Origin: Gemmatimonadota bacterium
Lineage (GTDB): Bacteria > Gemmatimonadota > Gemmatimonadetes > Gemmatimonadales > Gemmatimonadaceae
Assembly (NCBI GenBank): GCA_020161135.1
Contig: JAIUOB010000001.1
Span: 496,001-560,000, forward strand
DNA: 64,000 nucleotides
Direction of reading: 5' to 3'
Part shown: positions 8,581 to 18,210 of the stretch, one piece after another
How positions within the stretch are numbered: position 1 is the first letter of the stretch
Layout of the letters: every line of letters begins with the position of its first letter
The notes under the pieces: model-generated
What the model saw: the letters and a program-made list of their open reading frames with translations, nothing else
Told to the model about the DNA's origin: nothing
The model's database searches: none
Program-made: the position numbers and the translations under genes

Positions 8581-10589
8581 CAGCGGGCGTTGGGAGTGAC
8601 CGAGGTGGTGGCGCGACCGGTCTCGCCGGAGGCGGTGGCGATGGCCGCTTCGAGGCGGCGCCGCGCGGCGAGACTGGCCGCGGCCGCGTAGCGACGGACG
8701 AGCGACAGCAGGGCGGTGCGCTCGTCGGCACCCAGCGGCATCGTCAGCGCGACCTCGAGGTAGCGCTCGGCCACATCGTCGGCGCGGATGGCGCGCAGCT
8801 CGCGTTCGAGTGCCGGCACGCCGCCGTCGCGCAGCAAGCGCGCGAGGCGCGTGTGCACCGCGAAACCGAGGTCGCGCGCGACCAGGGTGTACAGCGGGAG
8901 TGCCCAGGGTGCCGCGGCGTCGGGAGACTGTGGCGCACTGTCCTGTTCGTAGCGCGGCACCAGCGCGCCCGTGCGGGCATCGGGGCGCACGGTGATGCGT
9001 CGTGCGTGACCACCGCGCACCTCCTCGATGATGAGGCGGGCGTCCGACGGCAGCGCGCCGTCGAGGCGGGTGGGCACATCCCGCACGTCGAGCGCTGGCG
9101 TGCCGACCACCTCGACTCGCAGGCACCCGGTGGGATCGACCCGGTGCAGCCGCTGCAGGGAGTCGCTCGACGAGCGGCTCACCGAGGTGCTGCCCGTGCG
9201 CGCCTCACACGGGTCGCCGAAGCGGAACTCGCCGTTGAGGTCCGTTTCGCGGCCGCGTGCGATGCCCATCGTGGCGACGCCGGGTGCGCCGGTACCCGGC
9301 CCTCCCGCAGCGGTGGCGCGCGGCTGCGCCGTCGCGACATCCGCGCGGGCACTCGGCACCATGCGACCGAGCGGCGCCACGCCGATCACCACGACGATGA
9401 CGGCGAAGAGCAGCGCACGCGACATGCGCTCGCGCGGCGTGGCGGGATCGAGCACGGCACGGAGTCGGGACTCGACCTGTGCGCCGCGACGCGCCATGCC
9501 CAGCGCCGCGAAGGCGGCGGGCGCCGGGGTGCGCAGCGCGCGCACCACCTGCACGAGTTCGTCGGCATAGTCGATGGCGGGCACGCCGCTCGTGAGCACG
9601 CGATCGTCGCACGCCTGCTCGCGCTCCTCCTCCATGCGACGCACGGCGAGCCAGACGAGCGGATGCCACCAGCAGAGCACCAGCGCGAGCTGCGCGGCGG
9701 TCATGATGGCGACATCGGCGCGCGCGACATGCGCCAGCTCGTGCTGCAGCACCATGCGCAGGCGCGCGTCCGGCCACGTGGTGGCCACGCGCGGCAGCAG
9801 GATGACCGGATGCACAATGCCCGTCGCCACGGGTACCTGGCCGTCGTCGACCCAACGCAGCGACACCGGGCGCTCGACACCCATGCGTTCGGCGAGCTGC
9901 TGCAGCAGGGTCCAGTGCCGTCCATCGAGATTGCGCGGGGCGTGCCGCACCATCGCGCGCACACGCCACGTGCCGTGCAGGAAGCGCGCGGCGACCACGA
10001 GCGCGCCCAGTAGCCACACGGCCGTGGCCAGGAGCAGCCAGGTGGTGGCAGCGCCGGTGCGGTCGCCGCTGCCCCTGATTGGCGCGTTGTCGGCCGACGC
10101 GCCGGACCGGCCGATTGCCGGGACATCGTCCGCGACCCCCACGGCCACGCCGCCACCGTCCTGGCCGATGCCCCCCGGCGCCACCACGACCGCGCCATCA
10201 CGGAAGTCCGTGCGCACGTTGCCGTTGGCGTCGGCCGAGAGCGTGATGGTCTGCGGCGCGTTGCGGCCTGTGGCAGGCGTGCCGGACGCGCTGGCGGCAA
10301 CGTCGGGTGAGGGCGTGGGCCACCAGTCGACCGCGACCGGCTGCGCGGGGAGGACGATGCGCGCCGCGGCAATGGTCACGATGCCGGCCAGCGCACCGGT
10401 CCACACGACGAATCGCGTGGCCGCGGGCGCGTGTCGCAGCCCGCGCGTGGCGAGCCATGCGAGTGCCAGCAGCGCGGTGCTCGCGAGGGCGAGCGTGAAC
10501 CAGAGCGAGGCCCCGCCCCACGCGAGCGGTGCGATGCCGCGGCCGAGTGCGGGAGCGCCGGAGAGCAAGTCGGTGAGCATCGTGATCAC
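8580..10589 (-). CDS. M56 family (BlaR1-type) membrane metallopeptidase
   Basis: This 669-residue integral membrane zinc peptidase is of the BlaR1/MecR1 type. Transmembrane segments lie near residues 25-48, 58-80, 182-202 and 388-405. The catalytic motif His-Glu-Leu-Ala-His is at 283-287, and the third ligand Glu lies in EEEREQACDDR near residue 322, as in M56 peptidases. The periplasmic C-terminal part (about 260 residues) has no penicillin-binding sensor domain, so the signal is not a beta-lactam in the classic sense. The GTG start at 10589 overlaps the blaI stop by four bases (GTGA), implying translational coupling; an ATG three codons in is the alternative. In this family the peptidase senses a signal and causes loss of the partner BlaI repressor. 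Here the neighbour regulated with it is an outer-membrane receptor. Confidence 0.9.
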   Translation of the reverse strand: MITMLTDLLSGAPALGRGIAPLAWGGASLWFTLALASTALLALAWLATRGLRHAPAATRFVVWTGALAGIVTIAAARIVLPAQPVAVDWWPTPSPDVAASASGTPATGRNAPQTITLSADANGNVRTDFRDGAVVVAPGGIGQDGGGVAVGVADDVPAIGRSGASADNAPIRGSGDRTGAATTWLLLATAVWLLGALVVAARFLHGTWRVRAMVRHAPRNLDGRHWTLLQQLAERMGVERPVSLRWVDDGQVPVATGIVHPVILLPRVATTWPDARLRMVLQHELAHVARADVAIMTAAQLALVLCWWHPLVWLAVRRMEEEREQACDDRVLTSGVPAIDYADELVQVVRALRTPAPAAFAALGMARRGAQVESRLRAVLDPATPRERMSRALLFAVIVVVIGVAPLGRMVPSARADVATAQPRATAAGGPGTGAPGVATMGIARGRETDLNGEFRFGDPCEARTGSTSVSRSSSDSLQRLHRVDPTGCLRVEVVGTPALDVRDVPTRLDGALPSDARLIIEEVRGGHARRITVRPDARTGALVPRYEQDSAPQSPDAAAPWALPLYTLVARDLGFAVHTRLARLLRDGGVPALERELRAIRADDVAERYLEVALTMPLGADERTALLSLVRRYAAAASLAARRRLEAAIATASGETGRATTSVTPNAR

Positions 10590-10984
10590 TCCTTCTGCGC
10601 GTCGCGCGCGCGGGCGGCCTGCACGAGACGCGCGAGGTGATCGAGCTCGTCGTCGGTGAGCGCGCTCGACTGCTTGTCGAAGAGCGCGGCCACGGCGTCG
10701 ACGCGGGAGCCACCGAAGAAGGTGTTCACGACATGCTTGAGGGCCGACACCCGTTCGCGCGTCACCGGTCGTGCCGGCGAGTAGACATAGCGCGGGCCAT
10801 CGACCGCGTAGCGCGCGACCCCCTTGGCCACGAGACGGCCCAGCAGCGCGCGTACCGTGGAGTACGACACCTCCTCGCCCAGCGCGTCCATGACGTCGGC
10901 GACGGTGGCCTGCTCGAGGCGATAGAGGATGTCCATGAGCTGGCGTTCGCGGCGGGTGAGCGCGGCGGAGTCGTGCGGGGACAT
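10586..10984 (-). CDS. BlaI/MecI/CopY family repressor
   Basis: This is a 132-residue winged-helix repressor. The N-terminal half has the family pattern LTRRERQLMDILYRLEQATV, then Val-Met-Asp-Ala-Leu-Gly and YSTVRALLGRLVAKG, which is the recognition helix region. A wing follows (Tyr-x-Val-Asp-Gly-Pro-Arg-Tyr-Val-Tyr), and the C-terminal helices form the dimerisation part, containing the segment that M56 peptidases act on in the known systems. It is the first gene of a three-gene leftward operon with the M56 peptidase and the TonB-like receptor. Two dyad operators of the BlaI type lie 41-77 bases upstream, so it very probably represses its own operon. Confidence 0.93.
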   Translation of the reverse strand: MSPHDSAALTRRERQLMDILYRLEQATVADVMDALGEEVSYSTVRALLGRLVAKGVARYAVDGPRYVYSPARPVTRERVSALKHVVNTFFGGSRVDAVAALFDKQSSALTDDELDHLARLVQAARARDAQKE

Positions 10985-11024
10985 GGCGCTGAGGCGAAGG
11001 GGGATCGGGCGTTTGGCACCGACT

Positions 11025-11061
11025 GTGCTACGTATGTAGCACCGTGCTACATTTGTAGCAA
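11025..11061 (-). promoter_or_regulatory. Two BlaI-type operators over the blaI promoter
   Basis: Two dyads lie 19 bp apart centre to centre: GTGCTACGTATGTAGCAC at 11025-11042 and GTGCTACATTTGTAGCAA at 11044-11061. Both have the form TGCTAC-N4-GTAGCA and contain the TAC/GTA core of BlaI/MecI operators. On the minus strand, TTGCTA (11061-11056) and TACATA (11038-11033) are separated by exactly 17 bases and could serve as -35 and -10. The first dyad would cover the -10 and the second the -35, so bound repressor would block polymerase. Confidence 0.8.
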
Positions 11062-11122
11062 CAGGGGGTGCGCCGAGTCGCGCGGGGGTGGCGTCGAAGC
11101 GCGAACGGTGAGGACGGGGCGC

Positions 11123-11707
11123 TCAGCCCGGGCGCCGCGCCCCCACCTCCAGCAGCTCCCGATCGGCGGCGAAGAGTGCCGTCACCCACGCCGGCGGCGG
11201 CATGGTGGCGGGGGCCTGCACGAGCGCGAGCAGCTCCTGCATCGCAGTGGGCACGTCGCGCTTCCAGATGAGCGCGCGGGTGATGCCGAGGGCGCGCAGC
11301 TCGCCCTGCTGCTCGAAGCGGTGGATGTGGTAGATCCACTTGTCGTCGTAGCCGGCCAGTTCGAGCTCCACGTCGAACGGGGTCCACACCTTGAGCGGCC
11401 GGCGGTAGATGAGCTTCTGCGAGCCCAGCGTGGGGGCGAGGCCGCGCTTCACGATGGCGTCGAACATCGGCGAGCGGGCGATCATCTCCCAGCGGATGAA
11501 GTCCATGTACATCGGGTACTTGGCCGCCGTCATGACGCGCAACCCGTCGCAGTCGAACAACCGCACGCGGAAGCGCCGCCGGATGATCGCGTCGATGGGC
11601 ACGCGGGGGCGCGTCCAGCGTGTGGCGAGCATGCGGAGGATGGTGAACCAGTAGTGGAGCATGGGGGGCTGGGGCCGGCCGGTGCGATTGTGCGGGAGTG
11701 GCTTCAT
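11123..11707 (-). CDS. Acyl-CoA thioesterase-like (4HBT/THEM6-type) protein
   Basis: The product has about 194 residues and probably the hotdog fold. After an N-terminal helix (MLHYWFTILRMLATRW) comes the pattern of the THEM6/acyl-CoA thioesterase-like group: RLFDCDGLRVMTAAKYPMYM, near the place where the 4HBT family has its Asp/Asn-His elements, then Phe-Arg-Pro-like and WTPFDVELELAGYDDKWIYH. The final His-Arg-Phe-Glu and ITRALIWKRD fit the last hotdog strands. No signal peptide is seen. I prefer the ATG at 11707, with GGGAGAG upstream; the in-frame ATG at 11662 is the alternative and begins right at the conserved helix. Thioesterase activity is inferred from fold similarity only. The gene is separate from the blaI operon and read in the same direction. 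Confidence 0.68.
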   Translation of the reverse strand: MKPLPHNRTGRPQPPMLHYWFTILRMLATRWTRPRVPIDAIIRRRFRVRLFDCDGLRVMTAAKYPMYMDFIRWEMIARSPMFDAIVKRGLAPTLGSQKLIYRRPLKVWTPFDVELELAGYDDKWIYHIHRFEQQGELRALGITRALIWKRDVPTAMQELLALVQAPATMPPPAWVTALFAADRELLEVGARRPG

Positions 11708-11793
11708 CTTACGGCGGCTCTCCCGACGCCAGCGAGCCCGGGGTGGCCGCCCGCGGCGCATGGGGCCATGGGCACCTCACGTGTTGACCGCAC

Positions 11794-12474
11794 ATGACCT
11801 TCCTGCGCCTTTCCCGCACGCGCCGTGCGGCCCCGATGCCCTCCGCGTTGCTCTCCGTGCGGCTCGTCCGCGCGACGTTCGCGTCCGTGACGGCGGCGCT
11901 GCTCCTCGCCGCCCCACAGCGGGCCGACGCGCAGTTCCGCCGTGACTCGCCGATGGGGTTCTACACGACCACCGCACGCCCCACGCTCGACATCGAGGTG
12001 GGGGGCGTCACGTCATCGACGGTGCTCACCGAGTCGCCCAGCTTTGCGGCCGGTGCGCTGTTCACGCTGCCGGTGGTCAAGCTGCGCAAGAAGGCGATCA
12101 TCGCCGGCGTGCGCGGCACGGCCCTCGAGCTGGGACGCCCGCGCGACTGTCTCAACAACTTCGAGAACGGCGAATGCCGCAGCCGGCGCTACGCCGAGCG
12201 CGCGTCGGTGCTGGTGGGCGGCGCGTTCGACATCCGCTCGACCATCCTGCGCGTCATGGTCGGCCCCGTGCTGCAGGATGTCGAGGGGACCGGGGCGCGC
12301 ATCGGCACGCAGGTGCGCGCCGACTACGCGACGCCCCGCCTGCGCGGCATGACGCCGACGCTGTTCGTGTCGCGGTCAATGATGGGGAGCGAGCAGGGGC
12401 GCGGTGTGGGCATCACCGCCCTCGGCATCGGGTTCCGGAAGATCTGGAAGGAGAAGCCGAAGCCGGCGTCGTAA
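11794..12474 (+). CDS. Secreted protein of unknown function, barrel-like
   Basis: The 226-residue product has an N-terminal signal peptide (VRATFASVTAALLLAAPQRA, then Asp-Ala-Gln). The mature part has alternating strands: Leu-Asp-Ile-Glu-Val-Gly-Gly-Val-Thr, GALFTLPVVKLRKKAIIAGV and ILRVMVGPVLQDVEG, with two Cys close together (Asp-Cys-Leu-Asn-Asn and Glu-Cys-Arg-Ser). It ends in a strand with GVGITALGIGFRKIW, which suggests a small outer-membrane barrel. I recognise no family. The ATG at 11836 (residue 15) would give a more compact signal peptide and is an equally possible start. Confidence 0.65.
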   Translation: MTFLRLSRTRRAAPMPSALLSVRLVRATFASVTAALLLAAPQRADAQFRRDSPMGFYTTTARPTLDIEVGGVTSSTVLTESPSFAAGALFTLPVVKLRKKAIIAGVRGTALELGRPRDCLNNFENGECRSRRYAERASVLVGGAFDIRSTILRVMVGPVLQDVEGTGARIGTQVRADYATPRLRGMTPTLFVSRSMMGSEQGRGVGITALGIGFRKIWKEKPKPAS

Positions 12475-12488
12475 CGCGGCTTCTCCTT
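12448..12488. terminator. Hairpin between convergent genes
   Basis: AAGGAGAAGCCG (12448-12459) pairs perfectly with 12477-12488 across a 17-base loop that contains the stop codon of the rightward gene. The ettA stop follows at 12511 on the other strand, so the stem could act in both directions. There is no U-tract. Confidence 0.4.
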
Positions 12489-12510
12489 CCGACCGACCCG
12501 CGGTGCAGCG

Positions 12511-14178
<1,668 letters not shown>

Positions 14179-14180
14179 GG

Positions 14181-14282
14181 GACGCGGAGACGCGGAGGGG
14201 GGACAACATCTATTTCTCCGCGGAGGCGCGGAGAGAGGACAGCTTCTATGCCTCCGCGAGGACGCGGAGGGGAGACGCGGAG
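14181..14282. repeat. CGCGGAG repeat cluster between divergent genes
   Basis: The heptamer CGCGGAG occurs six times (14183, 14191, 14219, 14227, 14263, 14276) and its complement CTCCGCG at 14216 and 14252. These form the palindrome CTCCGCGGAG (14216-14225) and an 8-bp hairpin (14251-14258 with 14263-14270). The cluster fills nearly the whole gap between ettA and the response regulator, so any promoter must lie within or beside it. Confidence 0.7.
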
Positions 14283-14289
14283 CGATGCG

Positions 14290-15024
14290 ATGACGGATGA
14301 TGCCGATGCGACCGCGGGGAATCTAACCGGGGACGAGCCGACGATCGGCCCCCCGGATGAACGGCGTGTCCTCCTGCTCGAGGACGACCTGTCCGTCATC
14401 AAGTGGGCGGCCCGCGTCCTCGAGGACATGGGTGCCACGGTGCGGGTCGCGACCACGCTGGCCGAGGCGCGCCTGGTGCTGCGCACCGAGCCGATCGGCC
14501 TGGCGTTGGTGGATCTCGAACTCCCCGACGGCCGCGGCACGACACTCGTGCGTGAGATCCGCGAGGCCGGGCGGGTGCCGCTGGTCATCGTGTTCTCGGC
14601 CCACGCCCACGACGATGCGGTCGTGGAAGGGCTGGCCGCCGGCGCCGACGACTACGTGAGCAAGCCGGTGGCCGCGTCCGTGCTGCGGGCGCGCATCGAC
14701 GCCGTGCGGCGGCGGCATCGGCATCCGCTACGCCTGTCGCGCGGATCGGTCACCCTCCACCTCGATTCCCGCCGCCTCGAGGGCCCCCACGGCACGGCGT
14801 CGCTCACCCGCAAGGAGGCCGACCTCCTGCAGGTGTTGCTGGCGTCCACGCCGGCGCTGGTGCCCCGCGAGGTGCTGCTCAAGGAGGTGTGGGGCTACGA
14901 CTTCGACCCCGGCACGTCGGTGCTGGACGTGACGCTCACGCGGGTGCGCGCCAAGCTGGCCCAGGTGGCGCACGACGCGCGCATTGCGTCCCAGCGTGAG
15001 CGCGGCGTGCAGGTGCTCGTGTAG
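14290..15024 (+). CDS. OmpR-type response regulator
   Basis: This is a 244-residue two-domain regulator. A receiver domain (about residues 25-140) starts with RRVLLLEDDLSVIKWAARVL, has the phospho-acceptor Asp in LALVDLELPDG, the conserved Ser in Val-Phe-Ser-Ala-His and Lys in Val-Ser-Lys-Pro-Val. A winged-helix DNA-binding domain follows, with LTRKEADLLQVLLA, then VPREVLLKEVWGYDF and SVLDVTLTRVRAKL. The receiver signature at the lysine is slightly atypical (DDYVSKPVA). The first 20 residues are an acidic extension. I chose the ATG at 14290 because no other start precedes the receiver domain. The convergent hybrid kinase 15 bases away could be its partner, but it already has its own receiver domain, so this is uncertain. 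Confidence 0.88.
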   Translation: MTDDADATAGNLTGDEPTIGPPDERRVLLLEDDLSVIKWAARVLEDMGATVRVATTLAEARLVLRTEPIGLALVDLELPDGRGTTLVREIREAGRVPLVIVFSAHAHDDAVVEGLAAGADDYVSKPVAASVLRARIDAVRRRHRHPLRLSRGSVTLHLDSRRLEGPHGTASLTRKEADLLQVLLASTPALVPREVLLKEVWGYDFDPGTSVLDVTLTRVRAKLAQVAHDARIASQRERGVQVLV

Positions 15025-15038
15025 CGCGCGCCGCCTCG

Positions 15039-17156
15039 CTAGGCCTGCGCGGCGCCGGCCTCGAGGCGCGTGGCCACTTCCGCCAGCAGTTGGCTGGCGG
15101 TGAACGGCTTGCGCAGGATGGGCGCGTCGCCCGGTGCGCGGGTGAGCGCGTTGTGCTGCTCCTGCGCGTATCCCGAGATGTAGAGCAGCGGAATGGGCCG
15201 CCCATCGGCGGCAATCTGCGCGGCCAATTCCTCTCCACCGACGCCCGGCATCACGAGGTCGGTGATGACGAGATCGGGGACGCGCGTCGCGCGCTGCAGC
15301 CAGGCCAGCGCATCCTGCCCGTTGCCGAACGTGACCACGGTGTAGCCGGCCTCGGTGAGCGCGTACTCCATGAGCTGACGCACGTCACGGTCGTCGTCCA
15401 CCACCAGCAGGCTCGCCGACCTCGAGGCCGGGCGCGGGGTCGGCGTCGGCGCCGCCTCCTCGACCGGGCCATCGTGCGGTGGCAAGGTGATGATGAAGCG
15501 CGTGCCCTGCCCTTCGCTGCTCTCGACGCCGATCGTGCCCTGCACCTGCTGGACGATGGCCTGCACCGTCGCGAGACCGAGCCCGGTGCCCTGCCCCGCC
15601 GCCTTCGTGGTGAAGAACGGCTCGAAGATGCGCGCCTGGTCGGCGGCGGCGATGCCGACCCCCGTGTCGGCCACCGTGAGCGCGACGCCACGCGTGCCGT
15701 CGTCCGTGTGCAGGTGGGACGTGGAGATCACCAGTTCGCCGCCATGGGGCATCGCGTCGCGCGCGTTGAGCGCAAGGTTCACGATGACCTGCTCCATCTG
15801 TCCGCGGTCGGCGTACACGGCCCACAGGTCACGCGCCGTCTCGACGTGCAACACGATGTGCGACCCGATCAGGCGCCGCAGCATGGGCTCGAGCGACCGG
15901 ACCACCTCGCCCAGGTCGAGCGCGCGAGGGTGCAGCACCTGCTGCCGGCTGAAGGTGAGCAGTTGTCGCGTGAGCAGGGCCGCCCGCTCGGCGGCGCGCG
16001 TGACCTGCAGCAGGTCCTCACGCACGCGCCCCTCATCCTCGTCACCGATGCGCGCATGGACGATCTCGGTGAAGCCGAGGATGGCCGTGAGGATGTTGTT
16101 GAAGTCGTGCGCGACGCCGCCGGCGAGGCGTCCGATGGCCTCGAGACGCTGGCTGTGCCGGAGTCGCTCCTCGAGTGCCCGATGCGCGGAGATGTCGGCC
16201 AGGATGACGCCCACGCGGCGCACGCCGGCACCGGCGCTGTCGAGCGGATACGCGGTGGCCGTCCACACCTGCGCGCCCCCCCCGTCGCCGATGACCAGCT
16301 CCTCCACCTCGAGGCGATCGTTCGCACGCACGCGCGCCACGAGCCGCGCCAGTATCGTGGCCACTGGATGCGACGACGCACCCACGGCGAGTGACTCGTC
16401 GTCGACGAGGTCGTCCCAGCGCGGATTGCGCACTTCGGCCAGTCCGTCCTCGCGTACGATGGCCACCGCGAGCGGGGCGCGTTCGAGCACGAACGCGAGT
16501 CGCTGCTGCGCCTCGTCGAGATCGGCGCGCGCCTCGGCGGCGTCGGTGGCCCCGTCCAGCGTCGTCCGCTGGAAGCGGCGGAGCGCGTACGCCACCAGCG
16601 CGAGCGACGCGAGGATGAGCGTCAGCATCGTGTAGCGCCAGGCACGCTGCCCGGCGGTGCGGTCGTCGTAGAGCTGCTGTTCGACATCGCGCACGGCACG
16701 GATGGTCTCCGCGAGCCGCAGGCGTTCCGGTGCGTCGGGCGCCATCACGACGGCCGTGTTCTCGCGGCGCCGCGCCGCGGCCTCGAGGCGCGCGACGGCG
16801 GCATCCCGCGCGGTCGCGACGCGGGCGCGCTGGGCGGGGTTGTCGGCCGTGAGCTCCGCGAGGGAATCGAAGAGCGCCAACACCGCGTGCGTGTCACCGC
16901 GTGCAGTGTCACCGCGTGTCGCGGTGCTGTTCCCCGCGCGCCGATCGCCGTCGTTCACCACGCGCTCGACGCCGCGCTCGGCCTCGTTGAGCACGCGCAG
17001 CACCTGACGCGCGTGCAGCAGCGAGCGCGCCTTGCTTTCGACGACAATGACGCCGCTGACCGCGATGAGCGCGATGACGCCGAGCGCGGCGATCGCGAAG
17101 CGATGCAGCCGACGCACTTCGTGCGTGAGCGTCGCGTCGTGAAACCGGCTGCTCAT
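15039..17156 (-). CDS. Hybrid sensor histidine kinase with C-terminal receiver
   Basis: This is a 705-residue inner-membrane kinase. Transmembrane segments lie at about 19-40 and 174-192; the enclosed helical periplasmic stretch resembles a CHASE3-type sensor. A PAS-like domain (about 215-325) is followed by the H-box, with the phospho-acceptor His350 in GRLAGGVAHDFNNIL. The ATPase domain has NARDAMP (N-box), ADTGVGI (G1) and GTGLGL (G2). The C-terminal receiver (about 580-700) has VVDDD, the phospho-Asp in ITDLVMP and Lys in Leu-Arg-Lys-Pro-Phe. The HDFNN form of the H-box marks the subfamily that often works by phosphorelay. There is no DNA-binding output domain. A perfect palindrome, ACATTCGCGAATGT, lies 84 bases upstream. 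Confidence 0.93.
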   Translation of the reverse strand: MSSRFHDATLTHEVRRLHRFAIAALGVIALIAVSGVIVVESKARSLLHARQVLRVLNEAERGVERVVNDGDRRAGNSTATRGDTARGDTHAVLALFDSLAELTADNPAQRARVATARDAAVARLEAAARRRENTAVVMAPDAPERLRLAETIRAVRDVEQQLYDDRTAGQRAWRYTMLTLILASLALVAYALRRFQRTTLDGATDAAEARADLDEAQQRLAFVLERAPLAVAIVREDGLAEVRNPRWDDLVDDESLAVGASSHPVATILARLVARVRANDRLEVEELVIGDGGGAQVWTATAYPLDSAGAGVRRVGVILADISAHRALEERLRHSQRLEAIGRLAGGVAHDFNNILTAILGFTEIVHARIGDEDEGRVREDLLQVTRAAERAALLTRQLLTFSRQQVLHPRALDLGEVVRSLEPMLRRLIGSHIVLHVETARDLWAVYADRGQMEQVIVNLALNARDAMPHGGELVISTSHLHTDDGTRGVALTVADTGVGIAAADQARIFEPFFTTKAAGQGTGLGLATVQAIVQQVQGTIGVESSEGQGTRFIITLPPHDGPVEEAAPTPTPRPASRSASLLVVDDDRDVRQLMEYALTEAGYTVVTFGNGQDALAWLQRATRVPDLVITDLVMPGVGGEELAAQIAADGRPIPLLYISGYAQEQHNALTRAPGDAPILRKPFTASQLLAEVATRLEAGAAQA

Positions 17157-17462
17157 GCCAATGCACCCCCGAGGTTCACACAGAGCAAGACGCGCGCGCG
17201 GCGCACATGAGGGCGCGTCTCATGCTGTTCGCGCGATTGACATTCGCGAATGTGGCATGCGGACAGAGCACGCTCAAGCGGTGCGCCTGCACACGCCGTG
17301 ATGTGGTGCACGGATGACAGGGATGAGCCGGTGCCCACCATGGCCTCTCACTGGGACCTATGGTGTGGCGTCGTGCATCCGGAATGACCTGCAGGGGCTT
17401 ACAATTGAGGGCAGGTCACGGTTCAGCCCGCCCACGCTTGTACCAACGGAGCAGTTCGCCGG
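17157..17462. other. Divergent intergenic region, 306 bp
   Basis: This gap separates the leftward hybrid kinase from the rightward CcdA-like gene. Besides the palindrome at 17240-17253 it holds a TTACAAT-like box at 17400-17406, about 57 bases before the CcdA start. I see no repeat family or open frame with protein-like composition. Confidence 0.5.
17240..17253. promoter_or_regulatory. Perfect 14-bp palindrome ACATTCGCGAATGT
   Basis: The palindrome overlaps a TTGACA at 17237-17242. It sits 84 bases upstream of the hybrid kinase start and 210 bases upstream of the CcdA-like gene. Its size and symmetry fit a dimeric repressor or activator site, but no factor can be named. Confidence 0.4.
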
Positions 17463-18185
17463 ATGCAACTCGACGTTGCCGCTCACCTGTCCGGCTCGCC
17501 ACTCGCCGCCGTGCCGTTGCTGTTCGGCGCAGGGGTGCTCACGAGCCTCACGCCGTGTGTGTATCCCATGATCCCGATCACGGCGGCGATCGTCGGCGGT
17601 GCCTCGCGTGACGGCGAGGCACGGACCCGTGCGTCGCGCCTGCGCCCGCTGTTCCTGTCGTTGCTCTACGTGCTGGGACTGGCGCTGGTGTACGCGGGGC
17701 TCGGGCTGCTCGCGGGGCTCACGGGCACGATGTTCGGTACGGTGTCGTCCAATCCGTGGGCGTACTTCGTGATGGCCAACCTGCTCATGGTGGCCGCGCT
17801 GTCGATGTTCGACGTGCTGCCCGTGCGCGTGCCGGCATTCATCCTGCAGCGCGCCGCCACGGCGGGCACCGGCGGGCGCGCGGCCGGCGCCTTCGTCATG
17901 GGTGCCGCGTCTGGACTGGTAGCCGCGCCGTGCTCCGCCCCGGTCATGGCGGCCGTGCTCACCTGGGTCGCCACGACGCACTCGGCGGTGCTGGGCTTCG
18001 TCTACCTCTTCGTCTTCTCGCTCGGCATGTGCACCCTGCTCGTCGTGGTCGGCCTGTCGGCCGGCGCCGTGGGGCGGCTGCCACGCGCCGGCGCGTGGAT
18101 GCTAACGATCAAGAAGGGCTTCGCGTTCATCATGTTGGCGATGGCGGAGTACTACCTCGTGAAGATGGGCCAGGTGTATTTCTGA
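17463..18185 (+). CDS. CcdA/DsbD-type thiol-disulfide membrane protein
   Basis: This 240-residue inner-membrane protein has six predicted transmembrane segments. The two redox cysteines of the family are present: Cys32 in LTSLTPCVYPMIPI and Cys157 in GLVAAPCSAPV. The first motif, Thr-Pro-Cys-Val-Tyr-Pro, is closer to the membrane domain of DsbD than to short CcdA. In the family these cysteines carry electrons from cytosolic thioredoxin across the membrane to periplasmic acceptors. The secreted thioredoxin-like protein at 18279 is the likely acceptor. The short hydrophilic N-terminus (MQLDVAAHLSGSPLA) supports the ATG at 17463, although no clear ribosome binding site precedes it. There is no fused periplasmic alpha or gamma domain as in full DsbD. 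Confidence 0.9.
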   Translation: MQLDVAAHLSGSPLAAVPLLFGAGVLTSLTPCVYPMIPITAAIVGGASRDGEARTRASRLRPLFLSLLYVLGLALVYAGLGLLAGLTGTMFGTVSSNPWAYFVMANLLMVAALSMFDVLPVRVPAFILQRAATAGTGGRAAGAFVMGAASGLVAAPCSAPVMAAVLTWVATTHSAVLGFVYLFVFSLGMCTLLVVVGLSAGAVGRLPRAGAWMLTIKKGFAFIMLAMAEYYLVKMGQVYF

Positions 18186-18206
18186 GCGTGCTGCCGTGCG
18201 GCACGC
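18186..18206 (+). terminator. Short hairpin after the CcdA-like gene
   Basis: GCGTGC and GCACGC frame an inner GCC/GGC pairing directly after the stop at 18185, making a stem of about nine pairs with one bulge. No U-tract follows. It may be an attenuator between the CcdA-like and thioredoxin genes. Confidence 0.3.
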
Positions 18207-18210
18207 TATT

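Noticed and set aside
4870..9126. Single very long reading frame joining the TonB-like receptor to upstream sequence
   Set aside because: The part above 8580 is an Arg/Ala/Pro/His-rich shadow of the M56 gene in another frame. A signal peptide and a TGATG overlap fix the true start at 8580.
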